From Amycolatopsis eburnea (lineage in GTDB: Bacteria > Actinomycetota > Actinomycetes > Mycobacteriales > Pseudonocardiaceae): DNA of 64,000 nucleotides. Shown piece by piece: positions 8,921 to 17,264 of this stretch. Under the pieces are notes generated by a model. The model was given only the letters and a program-made list of their open reading frames with translations. It was not told the DNA's origin and made no database searches. The stretch is taken from the NCBI RefSeq assembly GCF_003937945.1, contig NZ_RSEC01000021.1:428292-492291 (forward strand), given 5' to 3'. Position 1 is the stretch's first letter; each line of letters begins with the position of its first letter. The position numbers and the translations under genes were made by a program.

Positions 8921-9187
8921 ATGTATGCCCCCAGCCTGCTGGACCCGGCTGCGGAGGAGCTTCGGCTCGCGGACTTCACCGGCGCCACGGACGTCGCGCG
9001 CGGCGCGCGGACGCTGCTGGGCGACCGGTTCAGCTCGGTGACGTTCATGTACGTCCTGATGCGCGCGTTCGAGGTGGAGTACACGGCCGCGTGCGACGCG
9101 GCGCGGTGGCACGAGTTCCACGGCGGCCCGCGGGCGCTGTCGGACGCCGATCTGGAGAAGCTGCTCGCGCCCTGGCTCGCTCGCTGA
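8921..9187 (+). CDS. Small hypothetical protein downstream of rlmN
   Basis: 88 residues from ATG 8921 (GTG 8918 is an equally placed alternative); GGAGA lies 8-12 bases upstream. Soluble and helical, containing SVTFMYVLMRAFEVEYTAAC and a conserved-looking ending LSDADLEKLLAPWLAR. No family recognised. It follows rlmN on the same strand with about 30 bp between, so co-transcription is likely. It converges with the reductase gene ending at 9194. Confidence 0.6.
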   Translation: MYAPSLLDPAAEELRLADFTGATDVARGARTLLGDRFSSVTFMYVLMRAFEVEYTAACDAARWHEFHGGPRALSDADLEKLLAPWLAR

Positions 9188-9193
9188 CCGTCG

Positions 9194-10060
9194 CTACTTC
9201 GCCTGCGCCCGCATCTGCTCGGCCATCCGCTCGAGTTCGGCGGTCGCCGCGGGCGAGGCGCTCGCGAGACCGCTGAAGACGGCCGTCGGGCTCCGCAAGA
9301 AGCGTCGTAGCAAGGCCACAAGAAGTCCTTCCGGCAGCGTCCGCACCGCGGCGAACCCGCGGGGGACCGGCGGGGCTGGCAAGGCGGCCAGGTGCTGCCG
9401 CATGAGGCGGACCATCGCGCGGACGGCGGCCGGGTCGGCGGCCAGCGCCACCGGGCCGCCCGCCGCGTGCACCGCCTGCTCGAGCGGCACCGCGAACGCG
9501 GCGTGCGTCTTGAGCCAGGCGTCCATCCGCGGCTCGGCCTTGGCGCTGATCCCGGCGGTGCGGAACGTGCGCACGACTCGTTCGAGCCGCGGGGTGACGC
9601 GGCCGTCGGGTTCGCCGATCGGGATCGGGGTCATGCGGGTCAGGAAGCTGGCCGGGCGGTAGCGGACCACGTCGCCGTCCCGCGTGCCGCCGTCGGTGGG
9701 GAAGCCGAGCAGCACCCGCTCGGGGCCGATCACCGCGCCCAGCGGTTCCGCGCCGGCCGCCCAGTTGAGCAGGAACAGCACGTCCCCGCCGACGCCGGCG
9801 AGCGACCGCAGCACCGCGTCCACCTGGTGGGTGCGGACGAGGACGGCGATCAGGTCGTACCCGCCGTCCGGGTGCTCGACCACCGGCACCGGTACCCGCC
9901 GGACCACCGGGCTGTTCCCTTCGGCGAGCTGCACGCCGTGCCGGCGCAGGGCCGCCAGGCGCTCGCCCCGGGCCAGCAGCGAGACGTCGTGCCCGGCGTC
10001 GTGGAGGCGTGCGGACAACAGGCTGCCGGTGACCCCGGCGCCGTACACGAGCAGCTTCAT
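9194..10060 (-). CDS. Ketopantoate reductase-family (ApbA/PanE-like) oxidoreductase
   Basis: 288 residues. It begins with a Rossmann fold (MKLLVYGAGVTGSLLSARLH, GAGxxG at the NADP-binding turn), then RGERLAALRRHGVQL. The C-terminal helical domain has DAWLKTHAAFAVPLEQAVHA, containing the Lys-Thr-His region where the family places catalytic residues. Many actinomycete members are not the true PanE, and this copy, next to a TetR regulator rather than pantothenate genes, probably reduces another 2-oxo compound. It is divergent from the TetR gene, and both face an inverted repeat at 10075-10095. Confidence 0.8.
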   Translation of the reverse strand: MKLLVYGAGVTGSLLSARLHDAGHDVSLLARGERLAALRRHGVQLAEGNSPVVRRVPVPVVEHPDGGYDLIAVLVRTHQVDAVLRSLAGVGGDVLFLLNWAAGAEPLGAVIGPERVLLGFPTDGGTRDGDVVRYRPASFLTRMTPIPIGEPDGRVTPRLERVVRTFRTAGISAKAEPRMDAWLKTHAAFAVPLEQAVHAAGGPVALAADPAAVRAMVRLMRQHLAALPAPPVPRGFAAVRTLPEGLLVALLRRFLRSPTAVFSGLASASPAATAELERMAEQMRAQAK

Positions 10061-10074
10061 GGCAGCCCTTTCAT

Positions 10075-10095
10075 ACGTTCGTTTTAATCGAACGT
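10075..10095. promoter_or_regulatory. Inverted repeat, likely TetR operator
   Basis: Arms ACGTTCG (10075-10081) and CGAACGT (10089-10095) with an AT-rich 7-bp centre lie between the divergent start codons at 10060 and 10111. TATAGT at 10098-10103 could be the -10 of the TetR gene, so the repressor would shut both promoters. Confidence 0.7.
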
Positions 10096-10110
10096 CTGTA
10101 TAGTACGCGC

Positions 10111-10731
10111 ATGGCCGACACCCGCACCCAGATCCTGGACGCGGCCGAACACCTCTTCGGCGAGCGCGGTTTCCACGGCACCTCGGTCCGCGCGATCACC
10201 GACCTCGCCGGCGCGAACCTCGCCGCCGTCGGCTACCACTTCGGCTCGAAGGCGGACCTCCTGGCCGCGGTCGCCCGCCGCGCGATCGAGCCGATCAACG
10301 CCGCGCAGAACGCCGGGCTCGACCGGCTGCTCGCCGAGACCGCGGACCCGCCGGTCGCCGACCTGGTGGCGGCGTTCGTGGGCCCGCTGTTCGACGGGAT
10401 GCCGGCCGGCGACGAGGGCGGCGCCCGCACGTCCCGGCTGATCATGACGATCCTCGGCGACCCGGCCGAGGAGGTCCGCACCTGGATGGGCGCCGCCGAG
10501 GACGCGGTCCGCGACCGCTATGTGGCCGCGTTCGGGCGCGCGCTGCCCGGCCTCGCCCCGGAGGAGCTGTGGTTCCGGATGCGGGGCATCCTCGCCGTGG
10601 TGGCCGTGGACCGCGCGGAGGTCCACCACCAGCCGGCCCCGGACTGCCCGGCTCCGGACACCGGCGAGGCACCCCGGCGCTGGGCGATCACCTTCCTGGC
10701 GGCGGCGATGAGCGCGCCGCCGACGGACTGA
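10111..10731 (+). CDS. TetR-family transcriptional regulator
   Basis: 206 residues. The N-terminal HTH is typical: RTQILDAAEHLFGERGFHGT, VRAITDLAGANLAAVGYHFG, SKADLLAAVARRAIEP. The C-terminal part (MTILGDPAEEVRTWMGAAED) resembles the CecR/TetR_C_36-like group. It is divergently arranged with the ketopantoate-reductase-like gene, so autoregulation plus control of that enzyme is the simplest reading. Ligand unknown. Confidence 0.85.
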   Translation: MADTRTQILDAAEHLFGERGFHGTSVRAITDLAGANLAAVGYHFGSKADLLAAVARRAIEPINAAQNAGLDRLLAETADPPVADLVAAFVGPLFDGMPAGDEGGARTSRLIMTILGDPAEEVRTWMGAAEDAVRDRYVAAFGRALPGLAPEELWFRMRGILAVVAVDRAEVHHQPAPDCPAPDTGEAPRRWAITFLAAAMSAPPTD

Positions 10732-10865
10732 CCTGCCGCGTCACGCTGGCCGTGTCGCGGCGCGGTACTACGCCGGCACTCCATGCGGTGACTGTCCATG
10801 GACCGAAGGCTTGAAATTGCCGACGTCCGGTGCTCGCCGACACGTCTGAGGTGCCGGGCCTGACG

Positions 10866-13259
10866 TTAAAGAACATCGCTTTCGGCCGTAAGACGCGACC
10901 GCAGCGCCAAGGCCTTCTCGTCGGTAAACTCGATTAGTATTGTCAGAGCTTCCTGTCGGCATTCGGCCGCTTCCGCTCGGTCGCCGACGCTACTCAGCGC
11001 GTGAGCGAGCTGGGCGAGGTTCTTGGCGAGCTTCCACTTGTCACCCTGCTGACGGTGGGTGGCGACCGCCTGGCGGTAGAAATCGATGGCGTCTTCGTAC
11101 CGTTGAAGGTCACTGTAAGCTTGGCCGGTTCCCTCGATGGCCATCGCTTCTCTGCTGCGATCGCCCTTCTGACGGCAGATCACCGCAGCTGCATGGAACG
11201 ACGAAATCGCCGCGTCCACGTCGCCGGCCGCGCGCTGTGCTTTACCGAAGTACAGCAACGCGGTTGCCTCCCACAGCTGGTTGGCCATCTCGCGACTGAT
11301 ACCGACTGCCTCTGCCGCGATGGCCAGCGCGGATTCGGCATTACCGCGCACACGTGCCAGATAGCTGAAGGCGGTCAAAACCATTGACTCGTAGAGACGA
11401 TCGCCCAGAGCGCGAAACTGTTCCAGTGACTCTGTGAGGTGATCGTCGGCCTCATCGAGCCGCCTCATTTGTGCGCACGTATAACCGATGCTGTAGAGAA
11501 TCGTGGCGAGCCAGGCTGTATCGCGCTGGCCTCGGGCCAGGGGAAGCGCCTCGGACAGCTCGCGGTGCGCGTCGGCAAGCTGATGTCGGAACAGGTGTAC
11601 CCAGGCGAGACCGTTGAGGCCTTTCACGACACTCGAAGTGCTGCCCAGCTCACGATAGGTGGCGATGGCGTTCTCATGGTGAGTGACTGCTTCGTCGAGC
11701 CGCATCGTCATGCGGCAGAGCCGGCCGAGACTTTCGCTCATCGCGGCCTCCTCGGCCTGCAGCTCCAGTTCGTGAGCGCAGCTGAGACCGATCAATGACG
11801 TCGAGCGCCAATCGTTGAAATGGTTATGTGTGGCGTAGATCCGCTCCAGGACCGCAGCCAGACGCCAAGCCGTTTGGAGGAGCCGGGTACCGGCTGCTGC
11901 CCGCACGGTCGCCTCGAGATTGAAACGCTCCTCCATGTACCACTGGGCGGCCTGAGCGTGATCGGCGAACTCGGGAACCTTTAGCTCGGGCGCTGGATCG
12001 AGCGTGAAAAGGAGAGTCGTATCGTGCGCGCTCGCGAGTGCGCAGTTGTAAGCAGTGCGCAGGTACCAGTCGCAGACACGTTCGACGGCTGCGAGTTGCT
12101 CCTCTTGAGGAATCTCGTACTGCGCACGATCGACGGCGTAGGCGCGGAGGAGGTCATGGAACCGGTACCGGCTGAATCCGCTGGGCTCGATCAGGCACGC
12201 ACCGGCGAGGATGTCGAGCGCGCTGCGCACCTCGCGGCCATTGCCCCCGGCCAAGGCCTCGGCAGCGCTTTCGCTGAATTCACCTCCCGGGTGGAGTCCG
12301 AGCAGGCAGAAGATTCGCGCCGCTTCCTCCGGTAGCGCCCGGTAAGACCAGGCGAACACCGTATGTACCGCTTCGGCCTCGTCCGGATCTCCGGTCGAGA
12401 GCGTGCTCCACAGCACCGATTCGTCGCGCAAATCTGCGATAAGCCTGCTCAGTGGCATGCCGGGGCGACTTGCGGCGCGCTCCGCGGCGAGACGCAGGGC
12501 AAGCGGCAGGTGCGCACACAGACGCGCCAGCTCGGCGACGTCCGCTGGGTCGTCGCCTGACCGGTAGTCCTTTGTGGTCTCGGTCAACAGGCGAATGGCC
12601 TCGGCTTCAGTGAGGGTTTCGACGGTTCTGCGCCTGGCTCCGTGCCGAATTGCCAGCCCTGTCAAATGACTGCGGCTGGTCACGATGGCGAGGCTGCGTC
12701 CGGATCCCGGGAGCAGAGGGCGGACTTGGGCGGTGGTTCCGGCGTTGTCGAGGATGACAAGCATGTGTCGGTCGGCCAAGATCGAGCGGTAGAGCGCCGA
12801 CTTCGACTCGACATCGTTCGGCACCGCGGCGGCGGGTACTCCGATGGCTTGAAGGAACCGCTCCAGTGCCTGGTCAGCTGTTACGGGTGGCCCTGGGTCG
12901 TATCCCCGCAGATCGATGTACAGTTGCCCGTCCGGGAATTCAGCGCGGGCCCGGTGTGCCCAATGCAATGCGAGTGAGGTTTTACCGACGCCGGCAGTTC
13001 CGGCGATCACATACACCACAAAGTCTTCGTCATCGAGCAACAGTTCGTCGAGGGCTGTTAAGTCAGAGGAGCGATTGATGAAGACTCTGACACCTCTAGG
13101 CAATTGCAGTGGCAGGCCCGCGCGGCCTCCGCTTCCGTAATGAAAATGAATTCCGCCAGAAACGTCGCGTGCTTGGACGACCTCATTTGCGTCGCCGGAA
13201 ACCTGCGAGCGAGTGTTGTCGTACCCGTGGTTATCCGGTTCCGGCATGTCCGTGTCCAT
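10866..13259 (-). CDS. NB-ARC/TPR (STAND) protein without a DNA-binding domain
   Basis: 797 residues. The first about 45 residues hold VSGDANEVVQARDVSGGIHFH, a stretch common at the start of actinomycete STAND proteins. The P-loop GTAGVGKTS is at about residues 87-95, Walker B HMLVILDNAG follows, then the NB-ARC ALPEEAARIFCLLGLHPGGE and FHDLLRAYAVDRA regions. Residues about 500-780 are TPR repeats (ESLGRLCRMTMRLDEAVTHH and similar). Unlike AfsR it has no SARP domain, so it may be a signal-sensing switch rather than a regulator. It ends a lower-G+C minus-strand operon and overlaps the GNAT gene by 29 bp. Confidence 0.8.
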   Translation of the reverse strand: MDTDMPEPDNHGYDNTRSQVSGDANEVVQARDVSGGIHFHYGSGGRAGLPLQLPRGVRVFINRSSDLTALDELLLDDEDFVVYVIAGTAGVGKTSLALHWAHRARAEFPDGQLYIDLRGYDPGPPVTADQALERFLQAIGVPAAAVPNDVESKSALYRSILADRHMLVILDNAGTTAQVRPLLPGSGRSLAIVTSRSHLTGLAIRHGARRRTVETLTEAEAIRLLTETTKDYRSGDDPADVAELARLCAHLPLALRLAAERAASRPGMPLSRLIADLRDESVLWSTLSTGDPDEAEAVHTVFAWSYRALPEEAARIFCLLGLHPGGEFSESAAEALAGGNGREVRSALDILAGACLIEPSGFSRYRFHDLLRAYAVDRAQYEIPQEEQLAAVERVCDWYLRTAYNCALASAHDTTLLFTLDPAPELKVPEFADHAQAAQWYMEERFNLEATVRAAAGTRLLQTAWRLAAVLERIYATHNHFNDWRSTSLIGLSCAHELELQAEEAAMSESLGRLCRMTMRLDEAVTHHENAIATYRELGSTSSVVKGLNGLAWVHLFRHQLADAHRELSEALPLARGQRDTAWLATILYSIGYTCAQMRRLDEADDHLTESLEQFRALGDRLYESMVLTAFSYLARVRGNAESALAIAAEAVGISREMANQLWEATALLYFGKAQRAAGDVDAAISSFHAAAVICRQKGDRSREAMAIEGTGQAYSDLQRYEDAIDFYRQAVATHRQQGDKWKLAKNLAQLAHALSSVGDRAEAAECRQEALTILIEFTDEKALALRSRLTAESDVL

Positions 13260-13812
13260 CTTCGGTTACAGGCATGACTACGGAATCGTGGCGGAGCAAT
13301 GAATAGATAAGCTGGTCGTGCCAGCGACCTTCTCTCCATTGCGCCGCTCGGAGCTTGCCTTCCCCGGTGAAACCGATACGTCCGAGCATCTGCTGTGCGG
13401 CAACGTTCTCGACATCAGTGATGGCTTGAATTCGCTGCGTCAACGTGTGATCGAACAGGTAACGAGTCAGGAGCCTGATGCACTCGGTGCCGAATCCGCG
13501 GCCGCGTTCGACCGCGTGAATGTGCAATGCGATCTCCCAGCACCACGATGTTTCCGGTGGTCCCCAGATTCGGCGAAACCAGAAGGCGCTGCCGATGACG
13601 CGATCATCGTCGGTGGCCACGGCTGTGAGGCGTCCGCCTTCGCTGCCCAGTGCGCCCATTTCCACCAGGCCGCGTCCAGGTGGGCTGTGGCCGAACCACT
13701 GGTACTCGCCGGTGTCGCTACGTGATGCGTAGGCTTGCTCGAAGACGGCGAGGTCGGCCTCTACCAAAGGGCGAAACCTGCACCGGACTTTGTGATTCGA
13801 CACCATCGTCAC
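13231..13812 (-). CDS. GNAT-family N-acetyltransferase (RimJ/RimL type)
   Basis: 193 residues. Fold elements in order are CRFRPLVEADLAVFEQAYAS, then VIGSAFWFRRIW (beta4), then the acetyl-CoA loop ERGRGFGTECIRLL, and finally a C-terminal ENVAAQQMLGRIGFTGEGKL that matches the RimJ/RimL ending. It probably acetylates an amine on a small molecule or protein N-terminus. GTG 13812 overlaps the dioxygenase stop as GTGA, strong evidence for coupled translation; ATG 13806 is an alternative. Being sandwiched between a dioxygenase and a STAND protein suggests it modifies the same substrate as the dioxygenase (inference). Confidence 0.85.
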   Translation of the reverse strand: MTMVSNHKVRCRFRPLVEADLAVFEQAYASRSDTGEYQWFGHSPPGRGLVEMGALGSEGGRLTAVATDDDRVIGSAFWFRRIWGPPETSWCWEIALHIHAVERGRGFGTECIRLLTRYLFDHTLTQRIQAITDVENVAAQQMLGRIGFTGEGKLRAAQWREGRWHDQLIYSLLRHDSVVMPVTEDGHGHAGTG

Positions 13813-14645
13813 CAGTTGAACTCGCCTAGTAATTCCTTCAGTTCCCAGCTCGCGTTCCGTGCGAGTTCTGCTGTCAGTGGTTTGTCGGCTGCGACGCCGT
13901 GCTGCCCGATGTCACCCCGGATCCAGGATGGAACGTACCCAAGTAGCAGCAACCGTCGGTGGCCTGCCGCTGTGGTCGACGGCTTCGTCTTGTGCCAAAG
14001 GTTTCCGTGGATGAGCACCGCGTCGCCCGCTTCGAAGAACAACTCTACTTGGTCGTTGTAATCACTCTGGTCACCCAGTGGGATCCGCAGGCCGGTCCGG
14101 GTGTGTGATCCGGGCAGTAGGCACAGTGCCCCTTCTGGCTCGGATACGCGATCCAGATAGATCAGGCAATGTATCTGGTGTGGATAGCTGAAGAAGGCCG
14201 GCAGAGGTTCTGGAATAACCGGAAGATGATTGTGCCAAGGTACTGCAACATCCGGACTTCCTGGGTAATGCATTCGTGCCTCCAGGTCAATCCAGACTTG
14301 GGGGCCGAGCAATATTCTAGATATCGAGAGGGCTGGTTCAAGGCGCAGTAGCTGGTGAAAAGCCGCATCTTTATCGAAAAGCCGACGAAGATATATGCTT
14401 TCATTCTCCACCCATTCTGCGCCACGTTTTCCTTCCTCCGACTTTGCCAGGAGGTGCACGCTGTCTGCCAGTTCGGTCACGACATGCGCGGGCAGTACAC
14501 CTCTGCGTACCAGGTATCCGCGCTGCACCAGCTGACTGAGTTCTTCACCGGTCGCCTCGGTCGTCACCGAACGCGCGGGATAGCCGTTTACCTGGTCGTT
14601 GATCACAAAGGTCGTATGGGTTCGTGCGCTCTCTTCGGTGGCCAT
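13809..14645 (-). CDS. PhyH-like non-haem dioxygenase with atypical HxH metal motif
   Basis: 278 residues; ATG 14645 follows GGAGGCGAGGC. The double-stranded beta-helix layout of phytanoyl-CoA dioxygenases is visible: VPWHNHLPV at residues 136-143, CLIYLDRVSEPEGALCLLPG at 160-179, and LIHGNLWHKTKPS with distal His218, then an Arg pair at 230-231 that could bind 2-oxoglutarate. Canonical members have His-x-Asp; here His138-Asn-His140 replaces it, so iron binding may be altered. Leu272 is encoded by TTA (13830-13832), a rare codon in high-G+C actinomycetes. G+C content is much lower than in the flanking chromosome. Substrate unknown. Confidence 0.75.
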   Translation of the reverse strand: MATEESARTHTTFVINDQVNGYPARSVTTEATGEELSQLVQRGYLVRRGVLPAHVVTELADSVHLLAKSEEGKRGAEWVENESIYLRRLFDKDAAFHQLLRLEPALSISRILLGPQVWIDLEARMHYPGSPDVAVPWHNHLPVIPEPLPAFFSYPHQIHCLIYLDRVSEPEGALCLLPGSHTRTGLRIPLGDQSDYNDQVELFFEAGDAVLIHGNLWHKTKPSTTAAGHRRLLLLGYVPSWIRGDIGQHGVAADKPLTAELARNASWELKELLGEFNW

Positions 14646-14678
14646 GCCTCGCCTCCGGTGAGGTCCCTGTGGCGATGG

Positions 14679-15212
14679 TCAACCGTGTGGAACCGTGAGG
14701 TTGTTGCTCCGGATGTTGGATAGAAGTTGGGCCAGCGGGAATGATTTCGCGTAGAAGGCCTTCCATGCAGCCCGGGCCTGTTCCAAGCGTACGGGGTCGT
14801 CGTTCTGGTTGACGTAAAGCAGTCGACCTTCGTTGTCGTAGCTCAGGTCTATCACGGTCTCGTCGTCGAACAGCCAGGTGTCCGTGTGAACGAGGTTGGG
14901 CACGTCGTCCCGAAAGATGAACCGGATATCTTCTCCGGCTGCGCCGTTGACGGCGTAGTACCAGTCAATTTCAAACTGCAAGTACGGCGTCAATGTGCGA
15001 TCGATGATGTGCACGCGCCCCATGTACTTACCGTCTTCAGTGCATTTCTTGATGTTTTCTGCCCACTCGCTGTTGCGATCGGGTGGCAAGGGGTTGCCTG
15101 ACAAGTAGTGCGCGAAGTTCTCGCTCTCTTCCTCAACGGTGTACACGGGAAGTGTCTCAATTCGGGTTGCAGACTTCGTAAATTCCGTGAAGAACTTTCC
15201 GAATTGATCCAT
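14679..15212 (-). CDS. DUF6879-family protein
   Basis: 177 residues matching the DUF6879 pattern from memory: FGKFFTEFTKSATRIETLPV, YTVEEESENFAHYLSG, GRVHIIDRTLTPYLQFEIDW, YYAVNGAAGEDIRFIFRDD, TDTWLFDDETVIDLSYDNEG. These actinomycete proteins are usually next to XRE regulators or small companion proteins and have no established activity. The ATG at 15212 is 20 nt from a strong AAAGGAGAG. An in-frame ATT codon at 15224 sits at the ideal 8-nt spacing, so the true start could be non-canonical. It lies between the 63-codon gene and the dioxygenase in the same operon. Confidence 0.75.
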   Translation of the reverse strand: MDQFGKFFTEFTKSATRIETLPVYTVEEESENFAHYLSGNPLPPDRNSEWAENIKKCTEDGKYMGRVHIIDRTLTPYLQFEIDWYYAVNGAAGEDIRFIFRDDVPNLVHTDTWLFDDETVIDLSYDNEGRLLYVNQNDDPVRLEQARAAWKAFYAKSFPLAQLLSNIRSNNLTVPHG

Positions 15213-15275
15213 GTTCAGAATAATGGGTATCTCTCCTTTTGGTAGGCCGCCTGAGGTCAGGCGGCCATTGCGCCG

Positions 15276-15467
15276 TCAGCGTCCGAGTGCGTGTTCTAGA
15301 ATGTATCGCGGTATTTCGACGGCGTCTTCACCTGGGGGTAAGTCCAGTTCGGCGCGACCTGGGTCGACGTGGAACCCCTGAATCACGAGTGTGTCGTTCT
15401 CGGTTTCGTAAACGGCGGGACAAGGGCCGTTGCCGCACCCGGATCCGCCGATCAGTCGAAGTTTCAT
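15276..15467 (-). CDS. Small MKLRLIG-type companion protein of the DUF6879 module
   Basis: 63 residues from ATG 15467 with AGGGAGCACG upstream. It starts MKLRLIGGSGCGNGPCPAVY, so two cysteines sit four residues apart in a Gly-rich loop, followed by ETENDTLVIQGFHVD and an acidic Pro-rich stretch ending in a helix. Similar short proteins accompany DUF6879 genes in many actinomycetes (from memory). It is the first gene of the 10.9-15.5 kb operon. It could be a small regulatory partner or even a modification substrate; the sequence does not decide. Confidence 0.65.
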   Translation of the reverse strand: MKLRLIGGSGCGNGPCPAVYETENDTLVIQGFHVDPGRAELDLPPGEDAVEIPRYILEHALGR

Positions 15468-16166
15468 CGTGCTCCCTGGTGGTCGAATCGGTTGGCCTCT
15501 CAGGTTATCGGGGGGTCGTGGCGCGCGACAACAGTGGCCACTCGCTTGCCGTAGCGCTTCCTTGATCCGTTGTTCGGGACGGTTTGTGCTGATCATCGGT
15601 CGTTGGTCGGATCTGTGATATCTTATTGGGGTGACAGGGTCGTACGCCTGTTCGGGTGAGTCTTTTAGCCTTTTGGGATGAACGCGTGAAGTCTGGGTCT
15701 CATCGTTGGCTGGGTTGCGTTGGGGGTGGAATCTCCGGGCGTGAACCGCCTGTCATGGGCGTGAGTGGTTTTTATCTTGCGCGAATGCTCGTGCAGGAAG
15801 TCTGGAAGTCGGCAATTGCTTGCTTGTGCAAGCAATTTTCTGCTGGACTTGAGGAAGATTTTCCGTTGATTTCGTCGAGCTGTGTTTTCGGCGCGGCTGA
15901 ATTCGAATCGGAAGTCGTCGAAGACCGGTTTTGTCGTGACCCTCGCCCGGTGGCGGCGTGCTCTGACTGTCGCAGGCGCACTCTGCGTCGCGAGTGCCAC
16001 GGCGACGGCATCGAGGATCGATTCCGGCATGGGTGCGAACTTAGCGGTACGTCGGTTCGGGTGGTCAGGATGGTCGTGTGCCACCGCGAATGGCAGATGA
16101 GTGCGTAGCCCGCCTCCGATCTGGAGTAGCTGCTCGCTCCCCGGCGCGAACGAATGACCTACCGCG
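15468..16166. other. About 700 bp of lower-G+C DNA with no convincing gene
   Basis: This gap separates the DUF6879-type operon from the MAB_1171c-like gene. Open frames exist on both strands (15656-16108 plus, 15665-16084 minus, 15882-16100 plus), but none has high GC3, a good ribosome-binding site or recognisable protein character. GGATCTGTGATATCTTATTGG at about 15608-15628 is AT-rich and promoter-like. It may be a degraded gene remnant accompanying the transferred operon. Confidence 0.45.
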
Positions 16167-17264
16167 TCACACGGCGACGGTCCGCAGCGACTCCGAAAGC
16201 GCGACCAGCTCCCGGACGTCGTCGTCCAGGCCGCCGCCTTCCGGGACCGCGACCGGCATCCCCGAATCCGGGACCTCCTCGCGGCGGGCGTGGGCGCGCA
16301 GCGCTTCGGTGAGCCGCGCGGCCAGTGGGCCGTCGTGCGGGAGGTGGGCGAGGTACGGGCTGATCCGCACCAGCCCGTCCCGGCATTCGATGACCCGCCG
16401 GTAGTAGCGGCGGTGCACGCCGAGCACGCTCAGGGTGTCGCGCCACGGGCTCAGCGGGGTGCGGCTCAGCGCGTCCTCCGGGAAGGCCTCGTGCAGGCGG
16501 GTCCACAGTGGACCGAGGCGGTGGTAGGTGCGCAGGTGCCGGCACCACACGCGCGTCGCCGCCAGCCGGGTGGCGACGCCCGGGTAGGACAGGCCGATCA
16601 CCAGCAGGATCGCGCTCGGGAACACCAGGAAGACCGTGGCCTGCACCAGCAGCGCGGGGATCGCCGCGCCCGCCCAGTGCACCAGCACGACCGCGACCAG
16701 CGTCGCGCCGCCCACCGCGCCGAAGGCGAAGCCCACCGACGCGATCAGCAGGCCGCGGGACAGCCGGGGCGCCGCACCCCGGGCGTAGCGGCGCGCCAGG
16801 AAGCACGCGCTCGCGATGCCGTACGTCAGGTACAGGTCGGCCGCGAGGTAGAACACCGAGACGCCGGCGCGCGGGTACGTCGAGGGCGGGCCGCCGGGCA
16901 TGAGCACCGCCACGGCCGCCATCACCAGGATCGTGGTGCCCAGCGGCACGGCTTCCTGCCACGCCCGCCGCCGGGCTCGGTCCGACGGCAGGGCCGAGAA
17001 CAGGAAGAAGCACATCAGGGAGTAGACGAGCCCGCAGAGGAAGACGTGCTGGAACAGCAGCGGCACGATGACCCCGGGGTCCGGCTGGTTCACGTCCCCC
17101 GCCAGCAGCCCGAACGGGAACGACGCCGCGAAGCAGGCCAGGCACGCGGTGACCATCCAGCGCGCCACGTCCTCGGGTGCCCGGCTGAGCTGGTAGAGCT
17201 TCCACAGCAGGGCGGGGTAGAGGATGACGCCCTGGACGACGAGCAGTGCGATCTTGCTGTTCAC
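16167..17264 (-). CDS. MAB_1171c-type putative transporter (DUF6545-like membrane protein)
   Basis: 365 residues. The N-terminal about 210 residues form six or seven transmembrane helices (IALLVVQGVILYPALLWKLY, FLCGLVYSLMCFFLFSALPS, FGAVGGATLVAVVLVHWAGA). A cytoplasmic region of about 150 residues follows (RVWCRHLRTYHRLGPLWTRL, TEALRAHARREEVPDSG). This plan matches the MAB_1171c family, commonly partnered with an ImmA/IrrE peptidase in actinomycetes. GTG 17264 overlaps the stop of the peptidase gene as GTGA, so the two are translated together. Function is unknown; a membrane sensor or anchor for the peptidase is plausible. Confidence 0.8.
   Translation of the reverse strand: MNSKIALLVVQGVILYPALLWKLYQLSRAPEDVARWMVTACLACFAASFPFGLLAGDVNQPDPGVIVPLLFQHVFLCGLVYSLMCFFLFSALPSDRARRRAWQEAVPLGTTILVMAAVAVLMPGGPPSTYPRAGVSVFYLAADLYLTYGIASACFLARRYARGAAPRLSRGLLIASVGFAFGAVGGATLVAVVLVHWAGAAIPALLVQATVFLVFPSAILLVIGLSYPGVATRLAATRVWCRHLRTYHRLGPLWTRLHEAFPEDALSRTPLSPWRDTLSVLGVHRRYYRRVIECRDGLVRISPYLAHLPHDGPLAARLTEALRAHARREEVPDSGMPVAVPEGGGLDDDVRELVALSESLRTVAV

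Noticed and set aside
15665..16084. 139-codon minus-strand ORF in the low-G+C gap
   Set aside because: No ribosome-binding site, low GC3, and an Arg/His/Ser-rich product without recognisable structure.
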